NCBI GenBank assembly: GCA_016284295.1
Contig: JAEEOP010000041.1
Span: 37,559-101,558, forward strand
DNA length: 64,000 nucleotides
From: Methanomassiliicoccaceae archaeon
GTDB lineage: Archaea > Thermoplasmatota > Thermoplasmata > Methanomassiliicoccales > Methanomethylophilaceae
Direction: 5' to 3'
A program made the translations under genes and the position numbers. Below the pieces are notes generated by a model that was not told where the DNA came from, searched no databases, and saw only the letters and a list, made by a program, of their open reading frames with translations. Below, piece after piece: positions 34,562 through 42,203 of the stretch. Numbering within the stretch: position 1 is the first letter of the stretch; each line of letters starts with the position of its first letter.

Positions 34562-35989
34562 TCAACGTTTCTTGTTTATGTGCTCCTCTCTCCTCTGCTT
34601 CACACGGTCCTTTTTAGAGACGCCCTGCGAACGGGACTTCTTGAAGGCCATCCTCCTGATCCTCGCGTGGTCGTCACTGAGGGTGAAAGCACGGGTGATG
34701 GACGACACGGCAGTGCCGAGATTCGAGGTGTTCACACCCTTGTTGCGCATCATATCGAAGTAGATCGCACCGCCTTCGGCCAGTTCAGGATCGTCCATGA
34801 TCATCGAATAGATCATGTATCCGTCCACAAGGGTCCTGCCGCTCACGGTAAGGCTGCTGTAATTCTCAGCTGCCTTCAGACTCTCCTGCATCTCCTCCAC
34901 ATCGATCTCCTGGGCCTTATGGGCAAGAGGCTCGAACCCAAGGAAGCCGCCGAGGGAGATCTTGTCCATCAGCCTGAGCGCTGTGCGATAGTATAGGTGC
35001 CTAGCGCGGATGAGCTCAGAGTACTCGCCGAAGAGATCCGCTGAGGATGCGAAGACCTCCATGGCCGCATCCCTGTCCTCCGACCTGGAGATGGCCACGG
35101 CGGACTGCTCCAGATAGAGGTCAAGGACCGCCGGATCGGGAATCGTACCCTTCTTCAGGACTGAGAAGAACTCCTCCGTGAAGCGCACATACAGGTCCCT
35201 GGCATCCTGATTGTCCCCGACGGGACCGGATGCAGCCCCGAGCCTGGAATACTCCCAGATAAGGTCCAGCGACTTCAGGAACGGCGTATCCTTCAGCTTC
35301 TTTGCCGAGAATTTGGAAAGTGCCTTCCTTCCCCTCTCCCTGACATCCAATGCGTAATCCCTCTCGTCCCTGGAATCCTTGAGGACGCGCTGCGACAGCC
35401 AGAGCCATATCAGGCATTCCCTGGGGGTGGCGGGGAGCTTGCTGCGCTCCACCAGGAGCTTCGCTGCGACGATGCATGCGTGCGTGACCTCCGGGTACCT
35501 GACCTTGATCATGAACATCAGGGAATCGATGAGTGGGTCCGCGGGATCGTCCCCGGATTCGAACGCTGCCTTGTACTCATCCACGGCGTTAGGCCAGATG
35601 TCCTGGACCCCGTAGACTCCGAGCAGATGCTGCTCCTCTGCCAGCTTGGACAGGAGGGATGCCTTCTCCGAATGGGATGTCTCGGGGAGCTGCTCGATGC
35701 TGACCCTGATCTCGTTTATGTGCTTCTCAGGATTATATTCCTCTTCGGTGTCCTTCAGCTTGTACTTAAGATTGCCCCCCTCGTCGATGCCGGTGATGCT
35801 TATGGCCGTCGGCTGGCAGTCTGGACACCTGATCTCGATGTAATGGGGCTCTGTGGCCGTCTGATGGATGAAAGGAACTATCTTCCCGCAGGTGGGGCAT
35901 AGTAGGTATTCCCCACGCGACTGGCGCAGGAGCACGTTCGCCAGATCGGCGAACGGCAGAATGGGGATGCTGTGTTGTGGAATGCTCAT
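34562..35989 (-). CDS. Zinc-ribbon protein with helical repeats, unknown function
   Basis: 475 residues from ATG 35989; ATG 36004 would add five residues. A short N-terminal helix (LPFADLANVLLR) is followed by a zinc ribbon (CPTC...CPDC, residues about 30-50) and then ~400 residues of helical pairs without a recognised repeat signature, ending in a basic tail (KKDRVKQRREEHINKKR). It converges on the Hsp70-vWA operon, 146 bp away, and follows a UspA gene on the same strand. It shares the zinc-ribbon theme with the operon and might be a partner, but nothing in sequence proves it. Confidence 0.65.
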   Translation of the reverse strand: MSIPQHSIPILPFADLANVLLRQSRGEYLLCPTCGKIVPFIHQTATEPHYIEIRCPDCQPTAISITGIDEGGNLKYKLKDTEEEYNPEKHINEIRVSIEQLPETSHSEKASLLSKLAEEQHLLGVYGVQDIWPNAVDEYKAAFESGDDPADPLIDSLMFMIKVRYPEVTHACIVAAKLLVERSKLPATPRECLIWLWLSQRVLKDSRDERDYALDVRERGRKALSKFSAKKLKDTPFLKSLDLIWEYSRLGAASGPVGDNQDARDLYVRFTEEFFSVLKKGTIPDPAVLDLYLEQSAVAISRSEDRDAAMEVFASSADLFGEYSELIRARHLYYRTALRLMDKISLGGFLGFEPLAHKAQEIDVEEMQESLKAAENYSSLTVSGRTLVDGYMIYSMIMDDPELAEGGAIYFDMMRNKGVNTSNLGTAVSSITRAFTLSDDHARIRRMAFKKSRSQGVSKKDRVKQRREEHINKKR

Positions 35990-36039
35990 GCTGGGTGCAT
36001 GCACTCAGCAGTTAATGAAAATACGCCACGACTGGCCTT

Positions 36040-36447
36040 TCATTCCTCGGGAACTTCGGGGGTGGGAACGATGATGACCGGGCAGTCCGCATTCTCGACC
36101 AGATTCTGGGAGACGCTTCCCATGACCATCCTGTCGAAACGGGACCTGTCGGGCCTGCCGACGACGATGGCATCGCACTGGAACCTGCTGGCGACCTCCA
36201 GGATCACATCCTCGGGCTTTCCAACCTCGATGATGGTGTGGACGTCGGCGCCCATCATCATGACCTTCTGGGATGCGGCCTCCATGTACTCCCTGATCGT
36301 GGGGTCCATGTCCTCCGGATCCATTTGATCCTTGGACACTGCCGTCAGGACGTACAGCGGCTCTTCGAACGAAAGGGCCAACTTCGCAGCATATTCGAGG
36401 GCGGCTTCTGTGCATGGCTTGCCGTCGTACCCGAGCAATATGGTCAT
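36040..36447 (-). CDS. UspA-type universal stress protein
   Basis: 135 residues. Typical Rossmann-like alpha/beta fold starting MTILLGYDGKP, with the ATP-binding motif at the end (VVGRPDRSRFDRMVMGSVSQ) as in ATP-binding Usp proteins. Cytoplasmic; role in stress signalling unknown. Upstream of the zinc-ribbon gene (50 bp gap), possibly one transcript. Confidence 0.9.
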   Translation of the reverse strand: MTILLGYDGKPCTEAALEYAAKLALSFEEPLYVLTAVSKDQMDPEDMDPTIREYMEAASQKVMMMGADVHTIIEVGKPEDVILEVASRFQCDAIVVGRPDRSRFDRMVMGSVSQNLVENADCPVIIVPTPEVPEE

Positions 36448-36582
36448 ATTATGAACAAATGTATGACATAGAGTTTAAAACTTTCATTCCGAAGATCGGA
36501 CGAATCGCAGTCTGGCACTATCAGGGGACTCCTCCAGGGTCCATCCATCGGAGGACCTCGGCGGAGGATGCGGGATGTATCC

Positions 36583-36677
36583 GCGGACATAGATGTCCGC
36601 CTATGTCCGGCCCCTTCCGTTCAACAGATGGGGCATCTCTTCCAGGCTGTAATGGGACGATATGTCCGCCAGCGGAC
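36583..36677. promoter_or_regulatory. Repeated GTCCGC/GCGGAC palindromes upstream of G3E GTPase operon
   Basis: GCGGACAT-AG-ATGTCCGC (36583-36600) is a perfect 8-2-8 inverted repeat, followed by a half site TATGTCCGG (36602-36610). A second palindrome GTCCGC-CA-GCGGAC lies at 36664-36677. They sit 90-185 bp before ATG 36769 in a 320 bp gap without a gene. They look like binding sites of one dimeric regulator; metal response is a guess from the gene content. Confidence 0.5.
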
Positions 36678-36738
36678 GCCAGTCCGGATGGCATGCGGCC
36701 TTATGAGCATGGTTTTATAGAAGAACAAATCGAATAAT

Positions 36739-36747
36739 CCTTATATC
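36739..36747 (+). promoter_or_regulatory. TATA box of the G3E GTPase operon
   Basis: CCTTATATC about 25 bp before ATG 36769 implies a nearly leaderless transcript. Confidence 0.5.
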
Positions 36748-36768
36748 GGCTACCGTTTCGTACCCGTT

Positions 36769-37356
36769 ATGTACGTATACATATTGGGCGGATTCCTCGG
36801 AAGTGGGAAGACCACCCTCCTGATGAAACTTGCATCCATGTACACCAAACGCGATCTCAAGACCGCACTCCTGGTAAATGAATCCGGTGAGATCGGTGTA
36901 GATGGCGCGACCCTCAAGGCTGAGGGGTATGATGCGATCGAGTTACCGGACGGATGTATCTGCTGCTCCCTCTCGGGAACGTTACAGTCGGCACTCGTCA
37001 ACATCGTGGACGACATAGACCCCGACATCATTATCATCGAGCCCACCGGGCTCGCACTCCCCCACAAGGTGAAAGAGCTCGTCGCCAGTTCTGGCGTCGA
37101 GACCGAAGGGACCTACGTCATCGGAATCACCGATGTGGAGAGGTTCGACATCCTCGTCTCCAAGAAGGAGGAGTTCATAAAGAGACAGATGGCCGCCGCC
37201 GACTTCGTCCTCATCAACAAGAAGGACCTCGCCAAGCCCGGCCAGGTCGAGAACATTCAGAAATGGTTCGACAGGGAATTGCCCGACAAACAGATCATGG
37301 TCGTGTCGGCCAAGACCGGAGAGAACATGGAATCGGTTTACGGGATGATGAAATGA
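36769..37356 (+). CDS. G3E-family GTPase (CobW/COG0523-like metallochaperone)
   Basis: 195 residues. Walker A GGFLGSGKTT, the metal-binding CxCC motif in GCICCSLSG, Walker B/G3 IIIIEPTGLA and NKKDLA as guanine motif. This CxCC identifies the COG0523 branch of G3E GTPases, metallochaperones or metal insertases for Zn, Co or others. The usual C-terminal CobW_C domain is absent; the next gene, overlapping by 4 bp (ATGA), supplies a His/Cys-rich metal-binding protein instead. HypB is a related alternative but lacks this CxCC. Cytoplasmic. Confidence 0.9.
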   Translation: MYVYILGGFLGSGKTTLLMKLASMYTKRDLKTALLVNESGEIGVDGATLKAEGYDAIELPDGCICCSLSGTLQSALVNIVDDIDPDIIIIEPTGLALPHKVKELVASSGVETEGTYVIGITDVERFDILVSKKEEFIKRQMAAADFVLINKKDLAKPGQVENIQKWFDRELPDKQIMVVSAKTGENMESVYGMMK

Positions 37357-38450
37357 GCGGAAAGACATCATTGGAAGAAGCTGGAGGCTGCGCCTCCGGA
37401 CTGTGCGGAACTATAAACGGATACAACGCCGACGCTGAGGCAAGGTTCTCCAAGGCCCTGCTGCAGGTCGGTAAGTGGGTGGAGTCCGAGGCTGGGGCCA
37501 TGCTCGGACACATCAAGGCTGCCATCACCCTCGACGACGGCACCGGGATCACCCTCAACCTCACCGACCTGAGCAACGGCGTGGAGAAGCACGGTGACCT
37601 GTCCCCCCAGGAGAAGGTCAACTTCACGTTCATGTGCGCCGTGCTCGACGTCGACCAGCACGAGCTGGAGCATGTCATGTATCATGCCCTCGACGACACC
37701 GGCCTCGACTACGAGCTGGAGGAGCATGAGCACTGCCACTGCCACGATCACCACCACGAGCATGAGCACCACCATCACCATGGAGAGGAATGCTGCTGCC
37801 ATGACCACGATCACCACCATCACCACGGTGAGTGTGAGTGCTGCGGATGCTGCTGTCACGGAGAGACCAACAACTACTACAACGGCGAGTACCACGTGCA
37901 CTACCACTACTCGTGCTGCTGCGAGTGCTGCCACTGCCATGACAAGGAGTGCTGCTGCGATGATCACTGCGACTGCGGTTGCCACGAGCACGGTCACCAC
38001 CATCACCACGATGATGAGTGCCACTGCCACGATGACCACTGCGACTGTGGATGTCATGATGATCACGAGTGCTGTCACGAGCACGACCATGACGAGGGGT
38101 GCTGCTGTCATGACCACGATCACCACCACGAGCATGAGCACCACCATCACCACGATGATGAGTGCCACTGCCACTGCGATGAGTGCGAGTGTTGCGGATG
38201 CTGCCACTGCTGTTGCCACGGCAAGGTGAACAACTACTACAACGGCGATTACCACGTGCACTACCACTACTCGTGCTGCTGCGAGTGCTGCCACTGCCAT
38301 GACAAGGAGTGCTGCTGTCACGACGAGGAGTGCGACTGTGGCTGCCACGATCACCACCACGAGCATGAGCACCACCATCACCACGATGATGAGTGCCACT
38401 GCCACGATGACGAGCACAGCGAATGCGACTGCCACGATCACAAGCACTGA
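37353..38450 (+). CDS. His/Cys-rich metal-binding protein with tandem 120-residue repeat
   Basis: 365 residues from ATG 37353, overlapping the GTPase stop by 4 bp. Residues 1-~125 are an ordinary folded-looking domain (starts MSGKTSLEEAGG, includes the LSPQEKVNFTF helix). The remaining ~240 residues are almost entirely His, Cys, Asp and Glu, for example HEHEHHHHHGEECCCHDHD. The tail holds a direct duplication with 120-residue period, each copy containing NNYYNGxYHVHYHYSCCCECC. Such density of His and Cys would bind many divalent metal ions; storage, buffering or delivery of Ni, Co or Zn to the adjacent GTPase is inferred. A terminator hairpin follows. Resembles HypB His-tails and metallothioneins only in composition. 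Confidence 0.88.
   Translation: MSGKTSLEEAGGCASGLCGTINGYNADAEARFSKALLQVGKWVESEAGAMLGHIKAAITLDDGTGITLNLTDLSNGVEKHGDLSPQEKVNFTFMCAVLDVDQHELEHVMYHALDDTGLDYELEEHEHCHCHDHHHEHEHHHHHGEECCCHDHDHHHHHGECECCGCCCHGETNNYYNGEYHVHYHYSCCCECCHCHDKECCCDDHCDCGCHEHGHHHHHDDECHCHDDHCDCGCHDDHECCHEHDHDEGCCCHDHDHHHEHEHHHHHDDECHCHCDECECCGCCHCCCHGKVNNYYNGDYHVHYHYSCCCECCHCHDKECCCHDEECDCGCHDHHHEHEHHHHHDDECHCHDDEHSECDCHDHKH
37838..38318 (+). repeat. Tandem 360 bp duplication inside the His/Cys-rich gene
   Basis: AACAACTACTACAACGGCGA occurs at 37869 and 38229, and a longer nearly identical stretch runs from each (37890-37958 and 38250-38318). The offset of 360 bp equals 120 codons, so the frame is kept. Confidence 0.85.
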
Positions 38451-38458
38451 AAACCATT

Positions 38459-38484
38459 GGGGGAGGGGCTCTCCCCCATTTTTT
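38459..38484 (+). terminator. Terminator after His/Cys-rich gene
   Basis: GGGGGAG / CTCCCCC stem with 5-base loop followed by ATTTTTT, 8 bp after the stop; it lies between convergent transcripts and may serve both. Confidence 0.75.
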
Positions 38485-38525
38485 GAAGTTTGTCCGACTC
38501 CGCGATCGGAGCCATATCGGTGAGA

Positions 38526-39383
38526 TCACATCGTGTTCTGGGATTCCAGATACGACAGGATCTCCTTCCTGAGTTTGATGAACTCCGGCGATCCCCTATC
38601 ACGGGGACGGTCACCGGGGACATTAACGATCGTGTGGACCGTTGCAGGCCTCTTGGACAGAACAAGCACGCGGTCCGACAGGAACAGCGCCTCGTCGACC
38701 GAGTGCGTGACGAATACGATCGTGCGCGAGGAGTTCTTAAGGACCTTCACCAGACTCTCCTGGAGGATGTTACGCGTCTGGGCGTCCAAGGCACCGAAGG
38801 GCTCGTCCATTAGGATCACTGCAGGGTGCATGATCATCGCACGGGCGATACCGACACGCTGCTTCATACCTCCGGACAGCTCATGTATGCGAGAATCCGC
38901 GAAATCCAGAAGGCCCATTGCCTTCAGATACCTGTCGGACCTCTCACGGCGCTCCTCTTTAGGGACTCCGGCGATCTCCAGTCCGAACTCGACGTTCTGC
39001 CTGACGGACCTCCACGGGAACAGAGCGAAGTCCTGGAAGACCATTCCCCTGTCCGATCCCGCCGTTGTGCACAGGTTGCCACCGATCCTTATCTCCCCTG
39101 AAGTGGGCTGGAGAAGTCCGGAAATGCAGCGGAGGATCGTCGACTTTCCGCATCCGGAAGGTCCGACGATGGATACGAGCTCTCCCTTCTTGATATCGAA
39201 GGAGAGGTCATCAACCGCAACCGTCGTCTTATCGTCCGAACGGTACACAACATTCAGGTCCTTGATCTCCACCAGCGTCTCCCCTTCGGGGATGTCCTTG
39301 TAGAGCATGTCCGTGCGGTCCGCGCGGACCCTGTCCGAGGACTTGTACCTCTCTCCCTCTATTACCATCTCTGATTTGCTCAT
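38526..39383 (-). CDS. ABC transporter ATP-binding protein, taurine/nitrate (SsuB/TauB) type
   Basis: 285 residues from ATG 39383, which overlaps the permease stop. Walker A GPSGCGKST, signature LSGGMKQRVGIAR and Walker B VILMDEPFGALD are those of NitT/TauT ATPases. An ~35-residue N-terminal extension with many charged residues precedes the domain. Energises the import system encoded with the permease and binding protein. Such systems take up sulfonates, nitrate, thiamine precursors, riboflavin or metals; the substrate is open. Confidence 0.94.
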   Translation of the reverse strand: MSKSEMVIEGERYKSSDRVRADRTDMLYKDIPEGETLVEIKDLNVVYRSDDKTTVAVDDLSFDIKKGELVSIVGPSGCGKSTILRCISGLLQPTSGEIRIGGNLCTTAGSDRGMVFQDFALFPWRSVRQNVEFGLEIAGVPKEERRERSDRYLKAMGLLDFADSRIHELSGGMKQRVGIARAMIMHPAVILMDEPFGALDAQTRNILQESLVKVLKNSSRTIVFVTHSVDEALFLSDRVLVLSKRPATVHTIVNVPGDRPRDRGSPEFIKLRKEILSYLESQNTM

Positions 39384-40186
39384 GCATCCATCCCCATTCT
39401 GCGTGAAACGATCTTGCTGAGGTATTCCGCTACACCGGTGGTCAGGAGACCGAGCACCGCGATTATTATGAGGATCGCGAACGCATTGGCCATCTGTCCG
39501 TTGTTGACGACATCGACCAGGAACTGACCGATTCCTCCAGTCCTCTTGTACATCTCTGCCGCGACGATACACATCCATCCAACTCCCAGTCCGACCTTGA
39601 TTCCGTTCAGTGTGTACGGGACGGTGGCGGGGAGGACAATCTTGTAGAATATCTGTCCCTGGCTGGCTCCGAGCGTCTTCGCCGCATCCAGCCAGTTCTT
39701 GTCGATCCTCTGCACTCCGAATATGATGTTCGTGAGCAGAGGGAAGAATATACCGATGAACACCACCAGGGTGGATCCGACGCTGGATCCGAAGGTGATG
39801 ATGAAGATAGGCGCCCATGCGATAGGGGCGATGGGACGCACTATCTCGATCCAGGGTGCAGTGAATTCCCTGAGGGGCTTGACATACCCCAGGAGAAGTC
39901 CCAGGGGCACAGCGACCAACAGGGCCAGAAGGAATCCCTGCAGGAAGGTCTGCAGACTGGTGCCGATATATTCCCAAAGGGAATGGCCGCCGATCCTGTC
40001 ACCGTACTGGATGAGCTGGGCCAGCGCCTCGAACACCTTGTCCGGCGTCGGGAAGTTCACATTGTTCATTATCAGGGTCACTACCCACCACAGGATCACG
40101 AACGCTGTCAGCGACAGCACTATAATCACTGCACTGCGGAGGAACCTGTGCGTGCGATTGTTCTCGTCATATGTGAACTTCGCCAT
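39380..40186 (-). CDS. ABC transporter permease, taurine/nitrate (SsuC/TauC) type
   Basis: 268 residues from ATG 40186 (GTG 40195 is possible but less likely). Six or seven membrane segments and the ATPase-contact loop around DAAKTLGASQGQIFYKIVLP are typical of this permease family. Overlaps the ATPase gene by 4 bp and follows the binding-protein gene by 26 bp. Confidence 0.94.
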   Translation of the reverse strand: MAKFTYDENNRTHRFLRSAVIIVLSLTAFVILWWVVTLIMNNVNFPTPDKVFEALAQLIQYGDRIGGHSLWEYIGTSLQTFLQGFLLALLVAVPLGLLLGYVKPLREFTAPWIEIVRPIAPIAWAPIFIITFGSSVGSTLVVFIGIFFPLLTNIIFGVQRIDKNWLDAAKTLGASQGQIFYKIVLPATVPYTLNGIKVGLGVGWMCIVAAEMYKRTGGIGQFLVDVVNNGQMANAFAILIIIAVLGLLTTGVAEYLSKIVSRRMGMDA

Positions 40187-40212
40187 GGGATTCACTTCTG
40201 CCTTTAACGCCC

Positions 40213-41442
40213 TTAGGGTGATATAAGTTTCGCGTTCATGGACCTCATCGTCATCGGAGGAGCTCCCAGGAATCCGATGTCGGACTCCCCGTTGCTCAGC
40301 TGGGTGAACACACCGGGTCCATTGTTCTGCTGCGAGACGTTGACCGTCAGGTTGGTGCCCTCGAACATGCCTGTGTCGATGGCGAACCAGAGGGCTATCT
40401 GGTGGATGTCCCCCTTGATGGCCGCGACATTGATGGTCCTGGCCGAATCGAGCTTGGTGTACTTGCCTGCGACAGCATCTTTGATGTATGTGTCTACGAC
40501 GAACTTGTTGGCCAGATCGGTGTAGCTCTTGAAGCCCAGGTCCGAGGCCGAGTAGCTGACGGCCCCTGCCTGATAGAAGGACTCCGCCAGCACCGCGATG
40601 TCCTTCTTGAGATCGGTGAGGACGCCGGTGGTGTCGTCCGAATAGGCGTATGTGACATTCTTGAGGGCGCTGATGATGGCCTCCCTCTTCTGTGCGTCGG
40701 TCATCGAATCGGGCATCGTAACCCTGTTGATCGCGATGTTGACGAGCTTCTCGTAGTCAGAGGATGCCGTGTCCGCGAGTGCGGCGTTGATCTTGTCGAC
40801 GGCATCCGCGTAGACGTCGAGGAACGTGAGGAGGACATCCTTGTTGTTCTTGATGTAATTCTGCGATGTTCCGATGATACAGCATGTGTGTCCTTCGAAG
40901 AGATCGTTTGTCAATGCGAGGACCGTGTATCCGCTCACCTTGGCGACAGAGACCTGGGCCTCCCAGATGATGTATCCGGTCAGGGGGGTGGTCTTGGTGA
41001 GGTTGACGTAATCCGCGAAGGAGGCGACGTTCGCAACGTAATACAGCGTGTTGGGCTCATCCCTGGTGTCCGAGTAGGACTTGTAGGTCAGACCCATCTC
41101 GTTAGCGAGCTCTCCGAGCTGCACATGCTGGATGGTGGACGTTCCGGGAGTGGCGATGACCTTTCCGGACCATCCTTCCTTGTGGAACACAAGGTACTCC
41201 TGGGTCTCGGGGTTGTACCTGTATATAGCGCCTGCTGCAGGCTGCTCTTTCTGCACAGTAATGAAATCATCGGTATCGAGCCCGGGGTTCAGGATGATTC
41301 CCGATCCCTCCGAGTTAACGCGACCGATGACGCTGAAGTCCTTCGAGTCAGTGTTGGAGTTGCTGGGCATCATGAAGATGGCGACCGCTGCAACGACAAC
41401 GATGACTGCGACAAGGGCGATTACGACGATCTTCTTGTCCAA
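40213..41442 (-). CDS. ABC transporter substrate-binding protein, apparently circularly permuted
   Basis: 409 residues. After an N-terminal anchor (residues about 4-24) the protein begins with what is normally the middle of SsuA/NMT1 binding domains (VIGRVNSEGSG..., GKVIATPGTSTIQ, GHTCCIIGTSQNYIKNN) and ends with what is normally the N-terminal lobe (INVAAIKGDIHQIALWFAI, then DIGFLGAPPM). The break between the original ends occurs near residue 315. The protein is not truncated: both lobes are present but swapped in order. The start and TATA box (GACTATATAATTAC on the other strand at about 41471-41484) are clear. Confidence 0.88.
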   Translation of the reverse strand: MDKKIVVIALVAVIVVVAAVAIFMMPSNSNTDSKDFSVIGRVNSEGSGIILNPGLDTDDFITVQKEQPAAGAIYRYNPETQEYLVFHKEGWSGKVIATPGTSTIQHVQLGELANEMGLTYKSYSDTRDEPNTLYYVANVASFADYVNLTKTTPLTGYIIWEAQVSVAKVSGYTVLALTNDLFEGHTCCIIGTSQNYIKNNKDVLLTFLDVYADAVDKINAALADTASSDYEKLVNIAINRVTMPDSMTDAQKREAIISALKNVTYAYSDDTTGVLTDLKKDIAVLAESFYQAGAVSYSASDLGFKSYTDLANKFVVDTYIKDAVAGKYTKLDSARTINVAAIKGDIHQIALWFAIDTGMFEGTNLTVNVSQQNNGPGVFTQLSNGESDIGFLGAPPMTMRSMNAKLISP

Positions 41443-41470
41443 TCTTTCACCTAAGGAAAAAATCGAAATA

Positions 41471-41484
41471 GACTATATAATTAC
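41471..41484 (-). promoter_or_regulatory. TATA box of the NitT/TauT-type operon
   Basis: On the minus strand AATTATATAGTC lies about 30-40 bp before ATG 41442. Confidence 0.5.
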
Positions 41485-41495
41485 AACAGTCCATT

Positions 41496-41515
41496 TTTTG
41501 CCTAATTAGGCAAAA
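41496..41515. promoter_or_regulatory. Perfect 20 bp palindrome TTTTGCCTAATTAGGCAAAA
   Basis: The sequence equals its own reverse complement over all 20 bases. A partial copy CGCCTAATTGC follows at 41529-41539. It lies just upstream of the TATA box of the ABC operon, so a regulator dimer bound here would act from the activator position or partly block transcription-factor access. Confidence 0.6.
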
Positions 41516-41623
41516 GACAGAACTATTCGCCTAATTGCAACGCCTGTGAGGACGTCTGTCCAGAACTGCGGCGAACAGACATCCCAAACGGTATCGCATA
41601 TCCGGAATTACGACCTTAGGACA

Positions 41624-42097
41624 TCAGATCGGCTTCCTGATATCCGCGAACTGGAAGTCCATCATCTTGGGCAGATCTGAGACGCTCACCCTGAGCTGCC
41701 ATCCGATCTTCCCCGCGCTGAAGAACATGTAGCTGTCGTCCTGCGCCGTGGAATCGATGGTTATCCTCACCGGACGCTTGGTGCACAGGGGGGAGCATCC
41801 TCCGTGGACGTACCCCATCAGAGGAAGCAGCTGATCTGACTTCAGCATGGAGACCGACTTCTCCCCGACGGATGCGGCGGCCTTCTTCAGATCCAACTCT
41901 CCCGACACGGGTACCATGAAGCAGTAGTAGCACTTCTCCTTCCCCACGGTCATCAGGGTCTTGAACACCCTGTTCGGATCCTGGCCGTTGATCCTGGCGA
42001 TGTCCATGCCGTTGGTGAACCCCCCTTCGGTGTGGACCACCTCGTAGGGTATCTTCAGCTTGTCCAGGTGCCTCATGGGATTCGTCTTGGTCTCCAT
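41624..42097 (-). CDS. YbaK/EbsC-type aminoacyl-tRNA deacylase
   Basis: 157 residues. YbaK-family motifs include VFKTLMTVG and the GGCSPLC loop near the conserved Lys/Gly region. YbaK edits Cys-tRNA(Pro) in trans or similar mis-charged tRNAs. Start at ATG 42097 with a short A+T-rich leader. Isolated gene, divergent from the surface-protein gene at 42204. Confidence 0.87.
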   Translation of the reverse strand: METKTNPMRHLDKLKIPYEVVHTEGGFTNGMDIARINGQDPNRVFKTLMTVGKEKCYYCFMVPVSGELDLKKAAASVGEKSVSMLKSDQLLPLMGYVHGGCSPLCTKRPVRITIDSTAQDDSYMFFSAGKIGWQLRVSVSDLPKMMDFQFADIRKPI

Positions 42098-42203
42098 AAC
42101 ACTCGTAGCAAACTAAACCCAGGTAGTACAAAAACAATGCTCCGAGTTGTCACAGCATCCGCAGAAATGATAATAGTGCATTCGGATGCCTGGTCCGATA
42201 GAC

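Noticed and set aside
37368..38447. Long hydrophobic antisense frame of 359 codons opposite the His/Cys gene
   Set aside because: It is the complement of His/Cys codons (giving Val, Ala, Met); the plus-strand gene has ATGA coupling, correct start and a terminator.
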